From contig CAMTDV010000018.1 in NCBI GenBank assembly GCA_947069175.1, positions 43,598,869 through 43,662,868 on the forward strand: a DNA stretch of 64,000 bases, given 5' to 3'. Numbering within the stretch: position 1 is the stretch's first letter; every line of letters begins with the position of its first letter. The position numbers were made by a program, and so were the translations under genes. The notes beneath the pieces were generated by a model. That model was given only the letters and a program-made list of their open reading frames with translations. It ran no database searches and was not told the origin of the DNA. Source of the stretch: Scalesia atractyloides. Its lineage: Eukaryota; Streptophyta; Magnoliopsida; Asterales; Asteraceae. Positions 55,308-64,000 of this stretch are shown here, one piece after another.

Positions 55308-56849
55308 TGTAGGAATCCGTTCGCATAAAATAAATAAAATTTTATTTAACTGAATTACACAAGCAGAAAAATAAAGAAAGCAGAAAATTTACAATACGGA
55401 TTACAACTGAAATAATGAAAATACAATACAAAATTTAAATAGAAAAACCATCCTTGGCTGAGGATCGTGTTAGACACGGGTCCCTTAAAACAAATTTCGA
55501 GTCTCCCAGGAGAACTCGTTTGTTTCCAGGATACAACAGCCCAAGCAGTTGCACTGCCGGAGATGACCACAACCCGAAGGTGTACCTTGCTGCAAGAAAG
55601 GAGAAGAAGATGAATTTTCTGTAGAGAATTCGTTGGTGTTTCAGTGTGTCTTCTGGTGTTGAGGTGATGCTGTATTTATACTGCATCTGGGTTGAAACAG
55701 TCAAAAGGAATTAACTTAACGAATTAAATTGCATTAAACGTCTTTAATGCACTTTAATTCGTCAGTTACATTCCTGGTCAAGACCCTTAACTCGTCTGTT
55801 TCAACTGCTGAAGTGTGACTGATCTGTCATTAACTCTGGAAGCAGCAGGTCGCGCGCACGCGCGCCTCCATACGCCAGCTTGCTGGTGCGCGCGCCAGTG
55901 TGCCTCACAACCCTGCGCGAGCTTACTGGTGCGCAACCCCTTGCGCGAGCATCCTTGCTCCACAGTCCTATTGCGTGTGCGCAAGTATGGCTCACATCCT
56001 TGCGCGAGCCTACTGATGCGCAAGCCTTTGCGCGCACATCCTTGCTCCACATCCTTGCGCGAGCCTACTGGTGCGCAAGCCCTTGCGCGCGCATCCTTGC
56101 TCCACATCCTTGCGCGAGCCTACTGGTGCGCCAGCCCTTGCGCGCGCACGCCACTTCACCAGGGAACCCATCTGGTCACGCCACACAGTCGCGCCATACT
56201 GGTTCACTTTGGTGCGTTGCGCGCGCGCACGTCAGGCATCTGCTGCGCAACCTGGACTGCCTGCACCATGCGCCACTACCTGTGTACCTGCGCGCCCCTT
56301 GCCACGTTTCCTTCCAGGGTCTGCGCCACCTGGTCCTTGCAGCCTTTGCTGAGCCACGCGAGCGCGGTAAAAAATACAAAGGCGGCTCTCAAGCGGCTCA
56401 AGGCATTGCGAGCGTGCGAAGTGCAAAGTGCGCCATCAAAGCACCACATTGCGCCCATCGCGCGCGTGTGCGAGTGCGAGTTAGGGTGCTCCGCATCCTT
56501 CGCGAGTACACTTAGTGTGTGCTTCCATGAAACAATAAGGAAGGAGTGTTCCCACTTAAATACCCATTTAAGTTTCATCACTCCTCCTATGTGGGACAAG
56601 ATGCTACTTTCCCATTTATTTCAACATTTAATGTTTCAAACACCAAACTTTGAGCATCGATATCTCATTCATCTTAGCTCCGTTTTAGACGTGGTTTAGT
56701 TCGTTGCGAAGCCCTTCCAACATAGAACACAAACCCGGAAATAAATATCTATATAAACCTCAGTTTATAATATTTATTTATCGCCCAAAATTAGGAAATA
56801 CCTATTTCCTATATTTGTGAAAAATGCTATTTTCACTAAATTTCCAACA
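55308..56849 (-). repeat. 3' LTR of the Copia element (1542 bp)
   Basis: Minus strand TGTTGGAAATTTAGTG...CGGATTCCTACA. Strikingly GC-rich centre (55850-56500) with GCGCGAG/GCGCAAG repeats: a 55-bp unit starting CATCCTTGCGCGAGCC at 55995, 56050 and 56105, plus diverged copies upstream from about 55911. The open frames in this part (both strands) follow from the GC-rich repeats. Confidence 0.9.
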
Positions 56850-56860
56850 ATCCCCCACAT
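56850..56860 (-). promoter_or_regulatory. polypurine tract, Copia element
   Basis: Minus strand ATGTGGGGGAT directly before the LTR start TGTTGG, the usual Copia arrangement. 56861-57404 is the 3' UTR with no gene. Confidence 0.85.
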
Positions 56861-57404
56861 GAATGGAAATCGATCTTTCCCATTTCAAGTTTCAAGGATA
56901 CAAATTCAACAGTCAAGTATTGCAAGATAGGTAGGCGTAACCTTTGAACCCTCTTTTGTGAAGCATACTTAGCCTCCTAGGGTCTTGTAGACGCGGTGTC
57001 TTTGAACAATCCCCCATTTATGTAGGCGACAATATACATTCACACAATACTCTCCCTAGTTTTGTCATCTCCTCATGGTTGTGTCCGTTCATGGTCATGG
57101 AACACCTTCCTGGTTCTGCGAGAGCTCTAGGATTTGCGCCTCCCCACAAATCCATTCGAAGTGACCCACTTCTCTTTAACATAGGTGATTCGTCGAATCA
57201 TTAAAAGCATCATGGTTAATTTGATTTCCTCAAATCCTTAACCTCAACATGCTTAACCTTACTTCATGTCACTGATTGGAGTAGACTAGGATGTATATAA
57301 CTCCCTTTATGAATCTTTTGGGGCACCCCCCATAGTGACTCCCTTTGGGTTTATGATTAAGTTTGCCTATTGAACCTAGATCTTGGGATCTCCAGTCAAC
57401 TAGG

Positions 57405-59588
57405 TTAGGTTTCCCTCATATTCCCTTCATCCATGGGCTTTAGTCCCATTCCTCTTGACGTCGTATAAGCTAAATCTTTGCTTAAGCCTTTCATTAACGG
57501 GTCCGCAATATTCTCTTTTGACTTCATATAGTCAACCGAGATAATACCCGTTGAGATTAGTTGACGTACTGTGTTGTGCCTACGTCGAATGTACCTGGAT
57601 CTGCCATTGTACATAGAGCTTTGTGCTCTCACAAGCGCTAATGTATTGTCACAATGTATGCAAATCGCTGTCAACGGCTTTGGCTATCTTGGAATATCTT
57701 CCACAAATTGACGTAGCCACTCCGCCTCTTCACCTCTTTTATCTAAAGCGACGAATTCGGATTCCATCGTGGATCTAGCTATAACTGTTTTCTTGGATGA
57801 CTTCCAAGCTATAGCTGCTCCCGCAAGTGTAAACACATATCCACTTGTCGATCTATGATCCTTTATATCCGAAACCCAGTTCGCATCAGTGTATCCTTCG
57901 ATGACTGCTAGATGATGGGTATAATATAATCCGTAATCTCTCATGTATATTATGTATCTTAGCACCCGTGTGATAGCTTTCCAATGATCATCATTTGGAT
58001 TACTAGTGTATCTACTTAGCCTGCTTACTGCATATGCTAAGTCGGGTCTAGTACATGTCATTAGATACATGAGACTACCAATGATCCTTGAGTACTCTAA
58101 CTGAGCAACTCCTTCGCCTCTATTTTTCCTTAGACATTGAGTATTATCAATCGGAGTTCGAGCTATACTCGTATCTTCCGAATTGAATTTCCCAAGGATC
58201 TTGTCCACATAGTGAGTTTGACTTAAGATAAGACCATCTTGCGTTCTAGTGATTTTTACACGAAGAATCACATCCGCTAACCCCATGTCTTTAATGTCAA
58301 ACCTCGCTTTCAACATGTCTTTAGTTGAGTTGATCATATGATCGTTGCTCCCAATGATAAGCATATAATCTACATAAAGACATAAAATCACATAACCTCT
58401 TGGTGTGTCTTTATAGTAAACACATTTGTCGCACTCATTTATTTTGAAACCATTGTCAATCATGACATGATCAAACTTTTGGTGCCATTGTTTTGGAGCT
58501 TGCTTCAAGCCGTACAAAGACTTAACCAATTTACATACTTTGCCCTCTTTTCCTGGGGCGGAAAAACCCTCGGTTTGTTCCATGTAAATCTCTTCTTCTA
58601 AATCGCCGTTTAGAAATGCGGTTTTTACATCCATTTGGTGAACTTCCAAATTTCTTAAAGCCGCAATTGCAAGAACCAATCTTATAGAGGTTATTCGTGT
58701 CACAGGTGAGTAAGTATCAAAATAATCTAGACCTTGTTTTTGTCTAAACCCTTTTATTACTAGCCTCGCCTTGTATTTATCAATACTTCCATCAGCTTTC
58801 ATCTTCCTTTTGAATATCCAACGATATCCAAGTGGTTTACAACCAGGTGGAAGATCTACTAACTCCCAAGTATGATTTTGCAATATAGAATCAATTTCAT
58901 TCTTAATTGCTTCTTTCCATTGAGGTCCTTCCGCGGAAGAAACCGCTTCGCGATAGGTATTGGGCTCACGCTCAACCATACAGGTCATGAAGTCTGGCCC
59001 AAATGATTTTGCAATCCTTGGCCGTTTACTTCGTCTAAGGTCATCTTGGTCGACCTCTGGTTGATCATGTGTTTCATCTAACCACGTAGATGAACTTGGA
59101 CCTGCTTCATCAACCATTGTTGGTGAGGTTTCATGTGGTTCTCCTAGCATAGGAAACACATTTTCAAAGTATGAGAAGATGTTAGGATTTGCCTCCATGA
59201 TAGTGTTTACGTGGACATCGGGATTCTTGGACTCATGTACAAGAAAACGATGTGCACTACTTTGATGTGCATATCCTATGAATACACAATCAACAGTTTT
59301 GGGTCCTATCCTAAGAGTCTTAGGAGGTGGTACAATCACCTTTGCAAGGCACCCCCACACTTTCAAGTATTTGTACGAAGGCTTTCTTTTTCTCCATAAC
59401 TCATATGGAGTTTCGTCCCTATTTTTAAGTGGTATCTTGTTCAAAAGATAATTCGCTGAGAGAATCGCGTCCCCCCACATTTCTCGGTTCACACCCGAAC
59501 TGATCAACATGGCGTTCATCATTTCTTTTAATGTACGGTTCTTACGTTCGCAATGCCATTTGATTGTGGAGAATAAGGAGGTGTACAC
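57405..59588 (-). pseudogene. Copia integrase end, reverse transcriptase and RNase H
   Basis: Frame 59588 to 57684: integrase tail (RTLKEMMNAMLISSGVNREM, YELWRKRKPSYKYLKVWGCL, FIGYAHQSS), reverse transcriptase (WKEAIKNEIDSI, YKARLVIKGFRQKQGLDY, VHQMDVKTAFLNGDLEEEIY, SLYGLKQAPKQWHQKF), then RNase H (GYTDANWVSD, STMESEFVAL). The catalytic box reads YVDYM instead of YVDDM (Tyr codon 58365-58367), which removes an essential Asp. TAG at 57684-57686 interrupts RNase H; its end continues at 57674-57405 (CIHCDNTLALVRAQ, SVDYMKSKENIADPLMKGLS). Confidence 0.92.
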
Positions 59589-60532
59589 TCATGTACAATG
59601 CCACTTTTTGCGCATAAATCTGCAAGTGCGACATATTCACCTCCTCGGTCGCTTCTAACCGCTTTTATCTTCTTTTTAAGTTGATTCTCAACTTCGTTTT
59701 TGTACAAGATAAACTTTTCTATTGCTTCATCTTTACTTTTAAGTAAATATACATAGCAATATTTAGTACAATCATCAATAAACGTGATAAAGTACTTATT
59801 TCCTCCACGTGTGGGAACCGCTTTTAAATCACACACATTGGTATGAATTAAATCAAGGGGTTCAGTTATTCTTTCAACCGATTTAAACGATGATCTTGGA
59901 AGTTTGGATTCTACACATGTTTCGCATTTGTAATCGGAATCAATATGGAATGTTGGTATCATATTTAATTTAATTAAATGTCGTAATGAATTAAAATTTA
60001 CATGTCCTAGTCTACCATGCCAAACATTTGAAGACTCAATCATGTAAGTAGAAGTAGAAATTTCATTCATGTTTTTCTTGGTGTTAACCATCATTACATT
60101 CATTTTGAACATACCATTAAGGGCATAGCCCTTTCCAACATACATTCCACGTCTAGATAAAACAAATTTGTCCGATTCAAACACTAGACGAAAACCAAAC
60201 TTGTTGAGCATCCAACCCGATACGAGATTCTTTCGTATATCCGGGACATATAGGACTTTGCTCAACGTGAGCTCCTTGCCAGAAGTCACCTTCATGATCA
60301 CTGTGCCTTCACCCTTGATGTCGGCGGTAGCTTTATTTCCCATATAAAGCTTTTCTTCACCCGTTGCTTTCTTGAATGTTGAGAAAAGAGCCTTATCTCC
60401 ACAAACATGGCGGGTTCCACCCGTGTCAACGAACCATCCTGGTGGGTCGGCGCCCACCACGTTGACTTCTTCAATCATAGCCGCTTCCTCGGTTATCATT
60501 GCAATTAGAGGCATACCATCCTCATCAACCAT
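59528..60532 (-). pseudogene. Copia protease and integrase core
   Basis: Protease motif WFVDTGGTRHVC, integrase zinc-binding WHGRLGHVN...CETCVESK, core with FITFIDDCTKYCYVYLLKSK and AVRSDRGGEY. The frame breaks near 59553 exactly at the codon for the third catalytic residue: one base is lost between NGIA and the Glu that begins ERKNRTLK in the next frame. Confidence 0.9.
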
Positions 60533-60583
60533 ATGCGTACGCTCACGCTTGGGTTTCTTGTATTCGTTAGCACGATGCCCCGT

Positions 60584-61447
60584 CTAGTTACAATTGTAAC
60601 AGGTACCTTGGAAAGGCGCAAACTTCTTTTTCACAGCCCCCTTTCTTGGTCCAAGGTTGTTAACTTTTGCTTTACCCTTGTCCTTTTTCATAGGTTTGCC
60701 CCTTTTGCGTTTGGAAGATTCACCAACTTCCACCATGTTTGCTTTAGCCGCAGCTTGCGCAATGGTGCCTTTTAGGGCGACCTTGTTGTCCTCTTCGATT
60801 CGAAGACGGACCACAAGTTCCTCCACCGTCATTTCCTTTCGCTTATGCTTTAGGTAGTTTTTGAATTCTACCCACGAAGGAGGCAATTTTTCAATTATTG
60901 CTGCCACTTGAAATGTCTCGCTAAGAACCATGCCCTCAGCATGGATGTCATGAAGTATAATCTGCAACTCTTGGACTTGGTTCATAACAGTCTTGTTATC
61001 GACCATTTTATAGTCCAAGAAACGGGCGACAACAAATTTCTTTGTTCCCGCATCCTCCGTTTTGTACTTTTTGTCCAAGAGATCCCATAATTCTTTGGAA
61101 GTCTTGACATTATAGTACACATTATACAATGCATCCGAAAGGCCATTAAGCACATAGCCTCGACATATGAAATTCGTATGCTTCCAAGCATCAACCGCGC
61201 ACTGAGCTTGAGCGTCGATCTCCCATTCCGCAGGTTGGGGAGCGGTTTCAGTTAAGAACTTCGCAAGGTTCATGGTGGTCAAGTAGAAGAACATCTTCTG
61301 TTGCCACCTCTTGAAGTGGAGACCCGAGAACTTCTCAGGTTGTTCAACATGGTTTGCCACTGTGGTCGCTCCCACAGTGTTGGTAGGTGTTCCAACGATA
61401 AGGTTGTTAACATTCCTGTTCACGTTGGTATTGTTTTCAGTCGACAT
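60584..61447 (-). pseudogene. Copia gag with stop in the zinc knuckle
   Basis: Likely start MSTENNTNVNRNVNNLI at 61447. UBN2-type gag features: FSGLHFKRWQQKMFFYLTTM, SKELWDLLDKKYKTED, MVLSETFQVAAIIEKLPPSW, VEELVVRLRIEEDN, then a Lys-rich stretch. The zinc knuckle CYNCN is followed by TAG (60584-60586) and then TGHRANEY in the same frame, so one codon changed to a stop. Confidence 0.88.
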
Positions 61448-61821
61448 TCTGGAAATTAAAAACAAGTTTAGTCTGAAATTCTGTTTTAACCAACTAAAAC
61501 CAGAAGTAAACTCCAATTTTTTAATTACCACGAATTTAATGTTTGGCTTCTAAGTCCAACTTTGAAGACCAAAAACATAAAAGTCTTATAATTTTTAGCG
61601 CACACTTACTGTTTGGCTTCTAAGTCCAACTTTGAAGACCAAAACAGAGTTATTATAGTAATTTTTAAGAACGAAACGAAGTAATCCGAAATCGTTTTCA
61701 ACCAAAGTCGCTCCTTTGAAGATGAAAACGAAAAAAATATGTTTATAAAAACACAAATTGCCAAAACAGAATGGTTTTGATTCTACACGAAAGGTGTTTT
61801 TTTTAAAAATTTGTTTAAGAT
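61448..61821 (-). other. leader of the Copia element
   Basis: Contains a 34-bp direct repeat with period 70 (GTTTGGCTTCTAAGTCCAAC at 61541 and 61611). No match to the usual initiator-Met primer site is seen next to the LTR, and the LTR inner end reads TTTAGG where the other LTR has TGTAGG. Confidence 0.7.
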
Positions 61822-63315
61822 TTTAGGAATCCGTTCGCATAAAATAAATAAAACTTTATTTAACTGAATTACACAAGCAGAAAAATAAAGAAAACAGAAA
61901 ATTTACAATACGGATTACAACTGAAATAATGAAAATACAAGAACAAAATTTAAACAGAAAAATCGTCCTTGGCTGAGGATCGTGTTAGACACGGGTCCCT
62001 TAAAACAAATTTCGAGTCTCCCAGGAGAACTCGTTTGTTTCCAGGATACAACAGCCTGAGCAGTTGCACCGCCGGAGATGACCACAACCCGAAGGTGTAC
62101 CTTGCTGCAAGAAAGGAGAAGAAGATGAATTTTATGTAAAGAATTCATTGGTGTTTCGGTGTGTCTTCTGGTGTTGAGGTGATGCTGTATTTATACTGCA
62201 TCTGGGTTGAAACAGTCAAAAGGAATAACATAACGAATTAAATTGCATTAAACGTCTTTAATGCACTTTAATTCGTCAGTTACATTCCTTGTCAAGACCC
62301 TTGACTCGTCTGTTTCAACTGCTGAAGTGTAACTGATCTGTCATTAACTCTGGAAGCAGCAGGTCGCGCGCGCGCGCCTCCATACGCCAGCCAGCTGGTG
62401 CGCGCGCCAGTGTGCCTCACAACCCTGCGCGAGCTTACTGGTGCAATCCCTTGCGCGAGCATCCTTGCTCCACAGTCCTATTGCGCGTGCGCAAGTATGG
62501 CTCACATCCTTGCGCGAGCCTACTGATGCGCAAGCCCTTGCGCGCGCATCCTTGCTCCACATATTTGCGCGAGCCTACTGGTGCGCAAGCCCTTGCGCGC
62601 GCATCCTTGCGCGAGCCTACTGGTGCGCCAGCCCTTGCGCGCGCACGCCACGTCACCAGGGAACCCATCTGGTCACGCCACACAGTCGCGCCATACTGTT
62701 TCACTTTGGTGCGCTGCGCGCGTGCACGTCAGGCATCTGCTGCGCAACCTGGACTGCCTGCACCATGCGCCACTACCTGTGTACCTGCACGCCCCTTGCC
62801 ACGTTTCCTTCCAGGGTCTGCGCCACTTGGTCCTTGCAGCCTTTGCTGAGCCACGCGCGCGGTAAAAAATACAAAGGCGGCTCTCGGCGTTGCGAGCGTG
62901 CGAAGTGCAAAGTGCGCCATCAAAGCGCCACATTGCGCCCATCGCGCGCGTCTGCAAGTGCGAGTTAGGGTGCTCCGCACCCTTCGCGAGTACACTTAGT
63001 GTGTGCTTCCATGAAATAATAAGGAAGGAGTGTTCCCACTTAAATACCCATTTAAGTTTCATCACTCCTCCTATGTGGGACAAGATGCTACTTTCCCATT
63101 TATTTCTGCATTTAATGTTTCAAACACCAAACTTTGAGCATCGATATCTCATTCATCTTAGCTCCATTTTGGACGTGGTTTAGTTCGTTGCGAAGCTCCT
63201 CCAACATAGAACACAAACCCGGAAATACATATCTATATAAACCTCAGTTTATAATATTTATTTATCGTCCAAAATTAGGAAATACCCATTTCCTATTTTC
63301 ACTAAATTTCCAACA
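61822..63315 (-). repeat. 5' LTR of the Copia element (1494 bp)
   Basis: Same family as 55308-56849 but with a shortened GC-rich repeat block (one 55-bp unit lacks its CTTGCTCCACAT part) and other small indels. Confidence 0.9.
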
Positions 63316-63320
63316 TACTC

Positions 63321-64000
63321 TCTCTCTCTCCACACTCCATCTCTCTCTAAACTCTCTCGCCACCTCCACTACCAATCAACCTCCATACCACCATCAACAT
63401 ATGAGGGCAAAATGGTTGTTTGGTGGAAGTTAACGACTTCATTATGTATCTACCTCTTGATCATTATTCCTTAATCAATAGCCAAAAATTGTCTTCAATA
63501 GCAGCTTCTCTCAAACTTGAATTTGTAAATTAGTCCAGAAGTAGGATAGTTGATCGATGATCGAATCGTGACATCAACCGTAGACCCGTTGTTTTGCTAA
63601 AATCCTAAAAACCATGTAAATTTAAATGACCACCAAATGTTTGGTACATGACTTGATTGTAGCACTGACCTTGCACTTCCTTTTCGTATTATGCAAATTT
63701 TGGAATTGAATATTGATAAAGACCTCATGGTCAATCCTGTTGGGTTTCCGTGGTGATCGGTTAAAAATTTTATCTATCAAAACCCGGTTCAATAAATAAT
63801 AGTTAATTAATTAAGCAAGTTAATTAATAAAATGCAGCGGAAAGATAAACAAGTGATCAACATACAAAACCCGACAAGATCTGGTTACATGCAAATACGA
63901 GCACAGTGATAATAACATCTAACTACCGATGAGAAAGATATACCTCGGTTAATAACTAACCGGTCGAGACATCGAGGTTCAACGAACACGTGCTAGTGAA
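63321..64000. other. intergenic, with a possible LTR start at the edge
   Basis: CT-rich start, then AT-rich DNA without a gene. From 63738 the text TGTTGGGTTTCCGTGG and the later ATGCAGCGGAAAGATAAAC look like the beginning of a Copia-type LTR that would continue past the window. Confidence 0.35.

Larger units (their letters stand above)
55308..63315 (-). mobile_element. Ty1/Copia retrotransposon (8.0 kb)
   Basis: Minus-strand element with LTRs at 55308-56849 and 61822-63315, flanked by the perfect duplication TACTC (55303-55307 and 63316-63320). Domain order gag, protease, integrase, reverse transcriptase, RNase H defines Copia. LTRs differ by several indels, so it is older than elements 2 and 3. 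It landed across the right end of the hAT-like element. I do not assign a Copia lineage. Confidence 0.93.

Noticed and set aside
55787..56699. Long overlapping frames on both strands (up to 294 codons), again at 62344-63183
   Set aside because: They arise from stop-poor GC-rich tandem repeats in the Copia LTR and have no domain.

Overview
The window looks like nuclear DNA of a flowering plant, most likely a eudicot. The repeat style and LTR families suggest Asteraceae, but that is inference. It has AT-rich intergenic DNA, spliced genes with GT-AG introns, and nested retrotransposons and DNA transposons covering well over two thirds of the bases. No prokaryotic features are present.

Layout. 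1-5095: 5' half of a minus-strand Ty3/Gypsy element (element 1: gag, an extra upstream ORF, and one LTR) inserted in a decayed Copia relic (5096-6380). 7017-10629: small DNA transposons, namely two adjacent PIF/Harbinger elements sharing a TTA target duplication, a long foldback element, and an element with an 8-bp duplication. 10640-13725: an unidentified gene fragment and a decayed plastid ribosomal protein L13 gene. 15247-15909: a mobile-element type ORF. 16221-29912: a Mutator-like element with a perfect 9-bp target duplication. It contains a solo LTR, which in turn contains a nearly intact minus-strand Gypsy (element 2). 31358-34850: VTE6-like phytyl-phosphate kinase gene. 35582-37405: BBX22-type double B-box gene. 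37667-39495: MITEs and a LINE tail. 39709-52342: a solo LTR holding a plus-strand Gypsy with both LTRs (element 3). 52481-55304: a hAT-like element holding another solo LTR. 55308-63315: a minus-strand Copia element with a 5-bp target duplication.

Host genes. RPL13, VTE6 and BBX22 neighbour each other in Arabidopsis (as I recall, At1g78630, At1g78620 and At1g78600). This is therefore a conserved gene block pulled apart by about 18 kb of transposons. All three genes carry a lesion near the 3' end: a deletion plus frameshift in RPL13, a one-base frameshift in VTE6, and an in-frame TGA just before a basic tail in BBX22. This fits a duplicated segment losing its genes, although sequence errors are possible.

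Most unusual structure. The Gypsy LTRs hold ordered RNA-like structure that the genes do not explain. Element 3 LTRs contain seven tandem hairpins whose stems differ in sequence but stay perfectly paired, with two counterparts in the element 1 LTR. Two further hairpins are conserved between the LTRs, one with a compensatory base-pair change. The element 2 LTR contains three tandem tRNA-like modules. Elements 1 and 3 also carry an extra ORF before gag, and a GT-AG intron-like segment between that ORF and gag is present in element 1 and exactly absent from element 3.
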